Below are positions 53,110 to 63,654 of a stretch of DNA of 64,000 bases, piece by piece. The position numbers and the translations under genes are program-made. Every line of letters begins with the position of its first letter. Position 1 is the stretch's first letter. Under the pieces are notes generated by a model that searched no databases, was not told the origin of the DNA, and saw nothing but the letters and a program-made list of their open reading frames with translations. Location of the stretch: assembly GCA_032209605.1 (NCBI GenBank), contig JASFXZ010000035.1:1741001-1805000 (forward strand). Reading direction: 5' to 3'. The DNA comes from Mactromeris polynyma. Taxonomy: Eukaryota; Mollusca; Bivalvia; Venerida; Mactridae.

Positions 53110-54120
53110 TACGCTTATTGCTATAATCCTATAAATTAATGTTTCCATTATCCGTCATGCAATTATATTGCCAAAATTTGATATATTATATGCAAATATT
53201 ATGCTGAAAATAGCCATGAACCATTGAAAGTGCTGTTTTAATTAAAAAAAACATGCCTTTAAAACTCAATTGCAATTAAAAGTTAACACAAACAAGTAGA
53301 GAAAATCAAACTTTGAACCCTTTGAACCAAATAAACAACTTAAAAAAAAAATATTGTGCAAAATTAAAATGATAAATATAAGATGTGGTTTATGACTCTA
53401 TGATGCTCTGCCATGAGGCCCCTGGACAGTTAACAATGTTTGCCTATGCCTTGATCATGTGCAGCCAGTTTTGATCCAGATTGAACTAGATTTAATGAAA
53501 ACAAACCATCGTAAAAATATTTGTTAATTGTTTCAGCCTGTGCAGTCGAAATGTTTTGAAGCTTTAACTTCCGCGCACGAAGAATTAAGTAGGTGTTCTG
53601 TTATCATAAAATAATCACCAGTTTCTATACGCAAACCGGCAACAACAAAATATAATTGAGTAAATTCTTAAATATATTTAATCAATCTTAAAATAAATTT
53701 CAAAAATATATGAGTGAAAAAGTATAAATATTGTCAAATCGTGCTTTTTTGATAAATTTATACTACAATTTTCAAATATTAAAACACTGGTTTTAAGAAA
53801 AAAAGCATTTGAGTATTTGAGTATTTTGCTTAGTTGTAAAACCTGAAGCGTTTTCGTGAAATCGTAGCCACTACTAACTCCTCCAATGACAAGAACTCAA
53901 GTGCTATGTAAATAAGTATTAAAGATTTTCAAAACAATAAATTGCTATCTGTTTATCCCAAATAGCAAAACAAAATATCAACCAATCACCTCAATCGTAA
54001 CATTAAAAAATAAAATATCAAAGTACATAAATAGAAAACAAATACTAAGACAGCATTAACCTGGCACTCGATAATCAGCGCCATCAAGTACAATCTCCAT
54101 TCTCATAAGGTGGTTACTAT
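53110..54120. other. AT-rich intergenic DNA
   Basis: Poly-A and poly-T runs only. No exon or known repeat was recognised. Confidence 0.4.
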
Positions 54121-54124
54121 AGTA

Positions 54125-54370
54125 ACATTGAAAGAGATAGAGAATAAGTTGCTACAGGGAACACCACAAACATTTGACAATGCCTCCCAACACACCTCCT
54201 GGAAAACAACAGTTCCTGTCCAATTACGCAAGGGGACAGGGCGCAAGGAATGGCTTGGCAACCCATAAAGGACAAACAGGGAGGGGGGAATTAAATGGAT
54301 GGAATACATCACAGATAAAGTCAAGACTGCTGGCAACAATAGGCCGAAGTCACTCTTTCATCATTTTTTT
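54125..54370 (+). repeat. R1 interspersed repeat
   Basis: Contains AGAGAATAAGTTGCTACAGG, GGAACACCACAAACATTTGA, CAATGCCTCCCAACACACCT, GGGCGCAAGGAATGGCTTGG, GGGGGGAATTAAATGGATGG and AGACTGCTGGCAACAATAGG. The 5' end is well preserved, but the TTGAGGAGGTGCAAGG block is missing. Confidence 0.65.
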
Positions 54371-54379
54371 TCAACGATA

Positions 54380-56280
54380 CGTAATTGCGCAAGATAACAG
54401 AGTGCCAGGTGAAATACTGCCGGACAATACTTCATGTATATCTAGTAACAATCAACATTTTAAAATATTTTAAAAAAAACAATATTTTGCATAAAATTTC
54501 AAAACAAACAACGCATATATTCTGTGAGGGTTAATAACAAATAATAATACAAGTATCAATATTAATAATATCTTTTTTTTAAATCTTTGGTGGAAAATAT
54601 GGCAAGACAAAAAAGAGGAAGCACATATTGTTAATATATTAACAAAACTGTCGTTATTGCAGTTTAACGTTAAAACCAACTACATAGCATTATTATTAAA
54701 ACAACAATATTTTGGCATGATACTTTTTCAAATAAGACTAACTTCATTCAAAAATCTGCATACTCCTTTATTCAAAAGTCCATCATTTTTGGAATAAATA
54801 TCGATTCAAACATTATGATTTTGTACTTTTTAATATTTTTAAGTTCATCATAGTTACTTCACTACTTTCTAAATAAGGAATACATAGTACTGTAGTGGTA
54901 TGTGGTTATACGGCGGTCCAGGCAGCTCAGTCAGTGCCGTACATTGGCCGCACTATTTCCCCTTAATTTACAACATGTTCAATAAATAAAAACTACAAAT
55001 TTCGGAAAAATATAAAGTCTTCATAACATTATTTGTATTACAACAAGAAAATTAAAAATATTACCATCCAAACAAAGCAACAGGAAAGAAGCATCAAATG
55101 TACGATATAAAACATTATGCACAGATGTAAAATTCATAATTTAATGAAATTGGACTGAACAATGTTTATATATTTATCTGTACAAAAAAAGTTATAATAC
55201 AATATTTTATTATTATGCATTTTGTACAACAATGATAAAAGATAGATAATGTTCGATGTTTTTCAACACTCTACCACATTTCATAATCAATTAAAATCTG
55301 GACAATTTACAGTACGTGTCATACACCAATTTATTCTGTACACGCAAACAGCTCAACAGTGTCTTTTCAACATAAGAGTTTAGCATATATTGAACATGCA
55401 TCCAACAGTCACATTGTTTCAATATCTCCAAACATTAAGTACATGGGGTCATCTAAATATTCTCTTTGTTAGATTTAAAGCGATATATACCCTTATACTG
55501 TCTTGTCAGTATAAACTAGAGCTGTAACTCTGCAAGGGTTTGACTGTCCTGGACTTTTGAACCATGCGTATCATCATTCAAACGTGGACAAGTGTTTTCA
55601 TCCATCAGTTTATTTAAGTTGACTGACCAATCACACAACCTAAACATGACTCATAAGATGGTTTGCAAGATTATAAGACATTTTCATAAAACTGTATTGC
55701 TTCGGAATTGGTAAGAGATTATACAGTGGCCGACTTATTCAAATGAGGTTTGTCCACGGTTTGGCACACTGCTATTGTTTTCAGTTTGGACAAGGAGAAG
55801 TTACATTTATTTTGCGCGAAACCCTTGACAATCAATTTCTTCCTTTATTAACCTAACACCAAAACTTATTGTCGAAGCTTGTATGCAGATTCAAAGGAAA
55901 GGTAGTATGTTTTACTTTAATCCAATTCATTCCTAGTATCAGAAGCAGTGAAAAACAGAGACTTCTTGAAGTTGTGTTACAACTGTACAACCAGCATAGT
56001 TCCTAAAGTATTCCATATTGCCTTGATGTCACTCCTCTTAACACAACTACACTTTTTAAAATATAAGATGACATACTTCCAAACTGAACAATTCAGTAAC
56101 TTATCAAACATTTCTTCTGACACTTCGACTACGATCAATCATACAGCATCCGCTCGATACTTGGCAAGGCATCCTCCAAACAAGAGTAAACTTCTATCAG
56201 TCATATACATTTCAATGTGCTTCATCAATAATTTGAGTAAATTTCGTGTAATTTTGCTCAAAATAACTTCACTCTCAAGA
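54380..56280. other. AT-rich intergenic DNA downstream of the TIR gene
   Basis: No supported exon was seen. The TIR gene's 3' UTR probably runs into it from the right; minus-strand AATAAA-like sites occur near 55607, 55803 and 55843, but none can be chosen. Confidence 0.4.
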
Positions 56281-56284
56281 ACGT

Positions 56285-56556
56285 TAGAGTAACAATCATT
56301 CACACTGTTGTGATACTCTTTATCACTCTTGTGTAGACTGGAGTAGTTCTCATTTCTGTTGCAGATCTATAAATTTACTCAAGTAGTAAGAATCCATTCA
56401 CTCAAGGTCAATTCAAGGCAACTCATCCAATACTCGAGTAGACTTGAATATTCCTCATAACAGTTTCATATCTTTAAAATTACTCAAGTAGTAAGCATCC
56501 ATTACTAAAGGTCAGCATCCACTACTAAAGGTCAGCATCCATTACTTAAGGTCAAT
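56285..56556 (-). repeat. Degenerate repeats of the last exon in the 3' UTR
   Basis: Minus-strand ACTCGAGTATTGGATGAGTT then CCTTGAATTGACC (about 56404-56455) echoes the coding end ACACGAGCATTGGAAGAGTT then CATTGAATTGACC. A more worn echo lies at 56290-56340. Between them is a 20-bp triplet GTCAGCATCCATTACTAAAG (56470-56550). Confidence 0.6.
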
Positions 56557-56652
56557 TCAATGTAACTCTTCCAATGCTCGTGTAAACTTGAGTATTTCTA
56601 TTAGAGACATATTGAGGCGTTTCTCAAGGCATTGGTAGAAAAACTCAGGAGC
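56557..56652 (-). CDS. TIR gene last coding exon
   Basis: The acceptor is TAAATTTCAG. It encodes APEFFYQCLEKRLNMSLIEI then LKFTRALEELH and a TGA at 56559-56557. Phase 0 matches the donor of the exon before. Confidence 0.9.
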   Translation of the reverse strand, partial: APEFFYQCLEKRLNMSLIEILKFTRALEELH

Positions 56653-59600
56653 CTGAAATTTAAAATCAATATAATGTCATTCAAATATCAAATTCAATGC
56701 TGTTATTTTCGGTAGTAAACACAATTCCCAATTTTGGGCATTGGTACCATAATAAGAATAGTAAATGACTACTTTTGCATTTTAGAGCAAAAACTGGTTG
56801 ATAATTTTAAGTAATTTCAAAATGAGTAACTTAAGAAACCATTGCTCGAAAGCAAGTAAAAGATTTCATGCACCATCAAAACAGCCGACGAATAATTAGC
56901 TGTCACAGATAAATCTTTCCTATGTGTTGTCGGAAAAACTTGCTTGACTGACAACGGCATGTTGTTCAGAGTCTACCTAAAACTGCCAATAGATAGTTCC
57001 CTCATCTACAATATTTACCTCCCTTGTTCTTAATCATCTGCCATTTTGATAGGCAAAACTGATAAGCCCTTATAGGCGTAATTTATGTGATAATTGAGAA
57101 AATATGGCCAACTATTCAGAACAAGGGAGGTAACTATTGTAAATGAGGAAACTATCTATGGACAATGGAAAATGCTCAATTCTAATACAGTTACGTACTT
57201 CTACTCTCATCTGTTTTAACTGCATCAGAAGTTTCCCATCAAACTCAAGGAAGGCAGGTATACATCTGAAATTGATTTTTTAAAAACTCTTCAAAAGTAT
57301 TACCAATGTTACAGCATGTTGTAGTTTTAAATAGGCACAATTGCTAGCCAAACGTTAAAGGTAAAGTGTTCATTTATTATGATGTCCAAACAACTAATTA
57401 AAGGGTCAGCCATTTCTGACTAACTCGACACATTCGTTCTAAGCCACATATCCAGATTCTAATCCTTTAACAGGCAGGTATGCAAAATAACCAAGTGACC
57501 ATAGCTACAAGGATTGCAACCAGGATTAGAAACCTCGACCTCCCACTCCACAGGCAGATGCCTTAAACAACTGACTGCATGGGATGGTACATAACATTGA
57601 ATTTAGTAATTTTAAATACCTGTGCTGCAAACATTACTTTTATCAAATCATAAAATATAACTTCAAAACAAAATGTTTTCAAGAAGAAGAATATTTAAAA
57701 TATTGGAAAATAGCTATGTAACCAAACAGGAAAGTTAGCAATATAGCAAGGAACATAGCAGTTCTTGCAAGGTAAGCATATTGGTTTCTGGGTAGCAAAA
57801 GTTTCACAATCAAGGGGAGGTTACTGCAAAATCATTTACAAACTCCTCACATTGCTAACCTCCCCTAGTGGAGTTTTTGTACCTGGTTAAGGGAGATCAC
57901 TCTGTTGAGGATCAATCTCAGGAAGGTTAAAATTACTTACCTTTTTTAATTTTTATTAGTCTGAAAAAACAAAGCTCACCATATATCATCAAAAGTTGGT
58001 TCTATTTTGTACTTACTCTGTAAGCTTTACATTGCGTAGCCACTTGATTAGCTCCTCCTGACCCATATTCATTATGATGGAATTGGAAGGCACTGCGGCA
58101 CCTGGAAAAGGCATAAATAAAACATAATACCACATTAGAAGGCATAGGAGTACCTGGAATAGGCATAAATGAAACATTTTAACATCCTAAATACCACATT
58201 GGAAGGCATTAGGGTACCTGGAATAGGCATAAATAAAACATTTTAACATCCTAAATACCACATTGGAAGGCATTATGGTACCTGGAATAGGCATAAATAA
58301 AACATTTTAACATCCTAAATACCACATTGGAAGACATTAGGGTACCTGGAATAGGCATAAATAAAACATTTTAACATCCTAAATACCACATTGGAAGGCA
58401 TTAGGGTACCTGGAATAGGCATAAATAAAACATTTTAACATCCTAAATACCACATTGGAAGGCATTAGGGTACCTGGAATAGGCATAAATAAAACATTTT
58501 AACATCCTAAATACCACATTGGAAGGCATTAGGGTACCTGGAATAGGCATAAATAAAACATTTTAACATCCTAAATACCACATTGGAAGACATTAGGGTA
58601 CCTGGAATAGGCATAAATAAAACATTTTAACATCCTAAATACCACATTGGAAGGCATTAGGGTACCTGGAATAGGCATAAATAAAACATTTTAACATCCT
58701 AAATACCACATTGGAAGGCATTAGGGTACCTGGAATAGGCATAAATAAAACATTTTAACATCCTAAATACCACATTGGAAGGCATTAGGGTACCTGGAAT
58801 AGGCATAAATAAAACATTTTAACATCCTAAATACCACATTGGAAGGCATTAGGGTACCTGGAATAGGCATAAATAAAACATTTTAACATCCTAAATACCA
58901 CATTGGAAGGCATTAGGGTACCTGGAATAGGCATAAATAAAACATTTTAACATCCTAAATACCACATTGGAAGGCATTATGGTACCTGGAATAGGCATAA
59001 ATAAAACATTTTAACATCCTAAATACCACATTGGAAGGCATTAGGGTACCTGGAATAGGCATAAACACAACTTCAAGACCAAAGGATATCCATAATAAGC
59101 CATAGTAATACCAGGACTATGCATAAATAAAACATTTTAACAGGTTAATTACATTGGAAGGCATTAGGTACCTGGAAAAGGCATTAATAAAACATAATAC
59201 CACATTAGAAGGCATAGGAGGAGTACCTGGAATAGGCATAAATGAAACATTTAAACAACTTCAAGACCAAAGGATATCCATAATAAGCCATAGTAATACC
59301 AGGACTATGCATAAATAAAACATTTTAACAGGTTAATTACATTGGAAGGCATTAGGTACCTGGAAAAGGTATAACAAAAATTCTCGGAGATTCTTGGCCA
59401 AAATGACATATCTGGGCGAAATTGGGTTGTTAACATCTCTGAATGCAGGGATATATGTAGGTCACTACAAAACAATTTGTTTTGCAAAAATACATTTTGA
59501 GTGAATAACAGCACTTTAAATATAGCCATCAGGACTACAGAAATACATCGATTAAACAAAGGGAAACAACTCTCTTATAATGTAACATGGGAAACAAAGG

Positions 59601-62600
59601 GAAACAACCCTCTTTTAATGAAACTTGGGTGGAATGTTACAGGGAACGCCATATACATAGGACAATGCCTCCCGCACTCGGATCTCGGGGCAACAGCATC
59701 CTTCAAAACATTCGGGACCGAGGAGGTGCAAGGGTAAACAAGGGTACAAATGTAAGAATATGTTTGACTCCAAATACAACATGTTTACTTACCAGGACCC
59801 TGAAATGATCCACGAGCACCAGTCAAGGCTAACATATGTGATTGCATCCCTCCATCAGTAACTTCTAGAAAAGGAAATAGAAGCAAACTGTAACAAAATA
59901 CGCCCGTCCTAAGTCAGAGTTCAGAATTAAAACAATACAAATTTTAGGTATTTTCTATAATCTCTATGAATGTTCTATGAACAGGCGTATAAAAAAGTAT
60001 TAAATGTTCGCCAATATAATGAGTCATGTTTTCATAATGTTGACATTTTTCCAAGTATTAAAATTCACAGAATTACATCAACATACAACTGAATGTGATT
60101 GTCTCCCCTGCATTTTATGGACGACACCAGCAGCGGAAACCACTAACTGAAAAAATGGTTTTGTTGGATTACTACATATTAAGGAGACTGACTCGATTTA
60201 AAACTGTAGGAGAGAATAAGTTGCTACAGGGAACGCAACATACACTGAACAATTCCTCCCACACAGACTCCAGAAAAGCAATAGTCAACAAAACATTGAG
60301 GAGGTGTACGGGTAAATACATACTGGTACAGGGGCGCAAGGAATGGCCTGGGCCACCATAAAGGACAGCTATGGAGAAGTAAGGAGGACAAACAGGGCAG
60401 GATTTAATGGATGAAAGACAGCATGGAGCTAGCAATGATGGTCAGAAAGTGGGGAGAAAATAACATGAACACTATAGAGTATACTGCCTTTGATTAAAGC
60501 AATGCAAATTAGTAAATGATGCAAGTTTTTATATCCGGTTTTAAGCTGTGGAGGGATGTCTACATGTAAACATCATAATGAGTGGACCAAATCATTACAT
60601 TGGAAGTCTTATTATTAAATAAAAGAGAGAGAATACGTAACTAACAGCCTTGATTTTACTCATGAAGGAAGGAAGAATTAAGATATTACAGGGTATGCCA
60701 CATTTACAGGACAACGCCTCCCCAAATAATTCCAAGGGAAAAAACAGCATAAAAAACACTACCAGTTGAGAAGGCATAAAGGCAAACAAACATAGACATG
60801 GGGTGATATAAAATTGTCTGACTGATTACCAACAAAATTAAACAGGGGAGGTAATATTTTCATTATGTTCACAAATTGTGAACAATTACTGTAACAAAAA
60901 CTTGATTTCTTTTTAAACAAATGATATATTTGGATCAAGTTAGGTGATTACAATTTATTAAGGGGTCTACGTACCATTTCCATTGGGTGTGTTATTAGGG
61001 GTCACTTTTCCTCGACCTCTCAATTCTTTTAATAAACCAGTGAAGGACTTTTCAAAAGGGTACTTTCCACTGAAGTCGAAATACAATTTGGCCCCTAAAA
61101 TGACCCCTAACCATCCATCAGGCCGGTATTTTTTCTGCATCATAAGGGGAATATATTCCTTTTTCATCTGAAAGGTATATTCAGCCTCTAAAATAAAGAA
61201 ACACAATTTCATTAATTTACTAAAAGAGCAACATAGAATAGACAATAAAAATTAAATATATGATAATTTTTTATAATATTTTTCAATACAAATGGTGAAA
61301 ATATTATACAATTATCTCAGTATCGAAGTACGCGATCAATCTTTTGCAAAATAAGACATTTTGATTAATATTACATTCCATTTTTCAAAAAACATAAGAA
61401 TTTAGATAAGCCTGTTGAAAGTTTCATGGTTAAAAGAATACAGAATCAAAATAGCTAGCTAAAAATTCAGTGAAAAGTTTTTGGCACAGTGCCAAAATTT
61501 CAAATAATTCTTGGAATTGTGAAATTGCATTATTAACTAGAATTTCTTTCAGTCAACTTTGCCAAAGCCTAGAAGTCTATGTTTAAAAGATTGTAAATAT
61601 TTCATAAGAAATCTAAAGATATCAAACACGATAATTTAATAAAAAAAAATTGCGAGTTATACACAAAATGAATAACAATAAATGAATATTTCAAGACTTG
61701 TTCTAGTTAAGTTTTAAGTTCTATCTCCCTTTCCAGAAAAACCTAACCCCACTCAGACTTAGACCATAAAGTGTTACATATTGGTTTTGCTCTTATATTG
61801 TTATAACAGTATCAACTTTGATAAAAATTGGCAAAAGTGTTGAGTGGTAACAGCAATTATTCAGACTAAATGTATTTTAGATTCAAAGAAAACATAATGC
61901 ATGTAAGTCAAAGTCTGAGTTCCTGTGTTACAATGTTTGTGAATAAGGACCCATAACAAGAACAAAACTCTCAGATCTCAAGTCATACATTATAGCAAAG
62001 ATAATTGACATGAGACTAAAAGATCATACCTGCCCTCTGTACCAAAACAAACATATGTCTACCTTTTGTTTACAGTGAAAGGAGACGGACTAAAAGCTTT
62101 GAGAGGACATGACTGCCAATCTGACGGTATCAATTTCGAACTCTTGGGGAGTTTTATGATATTTGTGACAATTTTACTGATGATGATGCATCCAAAGTCA
62201 TTTGCTCTCCACCTCTGATTCAAGTGGAGATGTCAAAGAACATGCTAGCGCTGGTTGGTAACCCTGGTAACCCTGGAACAGTTGAAACACGACTGAAAGT
62301 CGTACACAACTGCAATTCTTTTGAAAAACTGCGTATGAGACTGTGTATGAAAGATTAAGTTGTTACAGGGAACGTCACATACAGGGAATGTCTCCCCACA
62401 CAGACCCCAGGGAAACAACAGTCTACAATACATTGAGACTGATGAGGTGCAAGGATAAACATGTATGGGAATAGGGGTGCAAGGAATGGTCTGGCAGACC
62501 ATCAAAAACAACTAAAGAAATTGTAGGGGGACAACAATGGGAAAAAGGTTTGAATGGATGGAATAAATCATGGAACAAACAAAGGATGTTAGTAACATTT

Positions 62601-63654
62601 TACCATAACTATCTTATTCATATAACAAAACCAAAATGCAGCCTTATATATCACAATATTACCAGTTCTACAGTTTGGATTGTGTTTGTATTTTTCGGAC
62701 ATGCATACAAGTACAATAGCTGAGTTTTCGACTGCATGAGCCATGCCGTCCAAGGTGGAATCTTTCTCAATATCTATCCACATAGCATAACCTTCAGCCT
62801 GAAAAGGAATACAAGGGTAGGATTAATAAAGTGATGTTTTGCTTCCTGAACAGGAATTTAAATTCTAAATATAGTAACACACTTCCTGATCAGCAATTAA
62901 AATTCTAAATATAGTAACACACTTCCTGATCAGCAATTTAAATTCTAAATATAGTAACACACTTCCTGATCAGCAATTTAAATTCTAAATATAGTAACAC
63001 ACTTCCTGATCAGCAATTTAAATTCTAAATATAGTAACACATACATCGAGGATTGGTACATGATAATCTTAAATTCATTCATTTACAACTTATTCTTATT
63101 ACTGTTGATGGCTTCCTGGGCTCTGAACCAAAACTAGCTCCTAGATCAGGGATTGTAAAATTCGAACTTAGCCCTCCTTAATACAAACAGAGACATAGAT
63201 GCCATTACAACACAATGCAAGGCATCTTGTATATTTTAACAGGTTTTAAATCTTCACAATAGTGTGAACAACCGTTTTATTACTTCAATAGACAACCATC
63301 AATACCATACCAGAATGTTCTTAGAGTTGATTTGAAAGAAATTATACATGAAGTTATTACTCTGCCTTCTCTGAATTAAGTGGGTAAGATGCTTTGTGCA
63401 GGCACAGAACAAATAAGCACACATTGGAAACCAATGAACACTTGTTTATCCGACTAACGCTTATATGTATTAAACAACTTACTATGAGACCACAGAGGGA
63501 GACTCAAAAATATACAAGTACAGTTATAAGAAATGCAATACAATAAAATGTGGTACGCTTACACGTAATTTGTCGCGTAGTTCCAGAACTTCGTCTTTGT
63601 CCGACCATGAGTAACTGAGAAATATATGGGACTTTGTAGCGGCAGGTTTCGGTC
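56557..63654 (-). CDS. TIR-domain protein with C-terminal SAM-like module (last seven exons)
   Basis: Minus strand exons are 63654-63563, 62798-62663, 61187-60975, 59864-59793, 58101-58017, 57265-57199 and 56652-56557 (TGA). All splice sites are GT-AG and all phases agree, giving about 252 residues. The TIR domain runs from HIFLSYSWSDKDEV (the F-x-SY start) through GYAMWIDIEKDSTLDGMAHA and VENSAIVLVCMSEKY to CRTEAEYTFQ and RPDGWLGVILGAKLYFDFSG. A Gly/Thr/Asn-rich linker follows. The last 70 residues (GQEELIKWLRNVKLTECIPA to APEFFYQCLEKRLNM and ILKFTRALEELH) resemble a SAM domain. TIR domains act in innate immune signalling or as NAD+ hydrolases. The Glu in CRTE lies at the spacing from the I-P strand expected for the catalytic Glu of NADase TIRs, but this is inference. 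The 5' part is beyond the window, so upstream domains and the promoter are unknown. Confidence 0.9.
56992..57156. mobile_element. MITE of the TTACCTCCCTTGTTCT family in a TIR gene intron
   Basis: The ends are GATAGTTCCCTCATCTACAA then TATTTACCTCCCTTGTTCT, against AGAACAAGGGAGGTAACTAT then TGTAAATGAGGAAACTATC. The arms match over about 39 bp. It is only about 40 bp from the donor of exon 6. Confidence 0.85.
57199..57265 (-). CDS. TIR gene exon 6 of those visible
   Basis: The acceptor is ATCAATTTCAG and the donor GAA|GTACGT. It encodes ECIPAFLEFDGKLLMQLKQ then MRVE. Confidence 0.85.
58017..58101 (-). CDS. TIR gene exon 5 of those visible
   Basis: The acceptor is ATGCCTTTTCCAG and the donor ACAGA|GTAAGT. 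It encodes GAAVPSNSIIMNMGQEELIK then WLRNVKLT, the start of the SAM-like module. The first 30 bp and the preceding intron sequence are the source of the adjacent 64-bp array. Confidence 0.85.
58102..59065. repeat. 64-bp minisatellite made of the exon 5 splice acceptor
   Basis: Fifteen units: the CC of TACCTGGAATAGG falls at 58153, 58217 and so on to 59049, every 64 bp. On the gene strand each reads TTTTATTTATGCCTATTCCAG then GTACCCTAATGCCTTCCAAT. The true exon 5 boundary reads TTTTATTTATGCCTTTTCCAG then GTGCCGCAGTGCCTTCCAAT. The array therefore multiplies a copy of the real 3' splice site and the first exonic bases. The units are nearly identical. Confidence 0.95.
59066..59375. repeat. 190-bp duplication flanking the 64-bp array
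   Basis: CTTCAAGACCAAAGGATATC through AGGTTAATTACATTGGAAGG and CATTAGGTACCTGGAAAAGG occurs twice, offset by about 190 bp. Each copy includes one or two further acceptor-like blocks. Confidence 0.8.
59590..59760 (+). repeat. R1 interspersed repeat in TIR gene intron
   Basis: Contains GTTACAGGGAACGCCATATA, GGACAATGCCTCCCGCACTC and GAGGAGGTGCAAGGGTAAAC. It is antisense to the gene and truncated on the right. Confidence 0.65.
59793..59864 (-). CDS. TIR gene exon 4 of those visible
   Basis: The acceptor is TCCTTTTCTAG and the donor CCTG|GTAAGT. Its 72 nt encode EVTDGGMQSHMLALTGARGS then FQGP, a linker with no known domain. Confidence 0.85.
60205..60480 (+). repeat. R1 interspersed repeat in TIR gene intron, long copy
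   Basis: Contains AGAGAATAAGTTGCTACAGG, GAACGCAACATACACTGAAC, ACAAAACATTGAGGAGGTG, GGGGCGCAAGGAATGGCCTG, AGGATTTAATGGATGAAAGA and AACATGAACACTATAGAGTA. Confidence 0.7.
60660..60800 (+). repeat. R1 interspersed repeat in TIR gene intron, fragment
   Basis: Contains AGATATTACAGGGTATGCCA, CAGGACAACGCCTCCCCAAA and TTGAGAAGGCATAAAGGCAA. The 3' half is absent. Confidence 0.55.
60975..61187 (-). CDS. TIR gene exon 3 of those visible
   Basis: The acceptor is CTTTATTTTAG and the donor AATG|GTACGT. It completes the TIR domain (EAEYTFQMKKEYIPLMMQ, RPDGWLGVILGAKLYFDF, KSFTGLLKELRGRGK) and starts the linker. Confidence 0.9.
62065..62285 (+). mobile_element. SINE (type B) remnant in TIR gene intron
   Basis: Shares TTTGTGACAATTTTACTGA, GATGCATCCAAAGTCATTTG and CTCTCCACxTCTGATTxAAG with 24865-25085. 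The tRNA-like head is worn (AATTTCGAACTCTTGGGGAG). Confidence 0.5.
62335..62600 (+). repeat. R1 interspersed repeat in TIR gene intron, long copy
   Basis: Contains AGATTAAGTTGTTACAGGGA, ATGTCTCCCCACACAGACCC, GGAAACAACAGTCTACAATA, GATGAGGTGCAAGGATAAAC and GAATGGATGGAATAAATCAT. It ends about 60 bp before the exon at 62663. Confidence 0.7.
62663..62798 (-). CDS. TIR gene exon 2 of those visible
   Basis: The acceptor is TTCCTTTTCAG and the donor ACTG|GTAATA. It carries AEGYAMWIDIE through KYKHNPNCRT, and ends one base into the Glu codon of CRTE. Confidence 0.9.
62850..63042. repeat. 40-bp minisatellite in TIR gene intron
   Basis: About four and a half units of ACTTCCTGATCAGCAATTTA AATTCTAAATATAGTAACAC, nearly identical. 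They lie 50 bp upstream of the acceptor of the exon at 62798 on the gene strand. Confidence 0.9.
63563..63654 (-). CDS. TIR gene exon 1 of those visible
   Basis: The acceptor is TCTATTGTAG and the donor CGT|GTAAGC. It enters in phase 1 and encodes PKPAATKSHIFLSYSW then SDKDEVLELRDKLR, the first strand and helix of the TIR fold. Confidence 0.9.

Noticed and set aside
52432..53139. 235-codon ORF of HSCLQDLQRGQGRSLMFAG repeats
   Set aside because: It is the translation of a 40-bp minisatellite open in all three frames. No splice sites, start context or non-repeat domain support a gene.
55948..56292. 114-codon ORF downstream of the TIR gene
   Set aside because: It is antisense to the probable 3' UTR, with no recognisable domain, no splice partners and codon use typical of AT-rich non-coding DNA.
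57400..57590. Possible additional tRNA-derived SINE in a TIR gene intron
   Set aside because: A weak B-box-like stretch is present on the minus strand, but no A box, tail or second copy could be matched.
58102..59065. A CRISPR-like array
   Set aside because: Units are contiguous 64-bp repeats with no unique spacers, in a eukaryotic intron.
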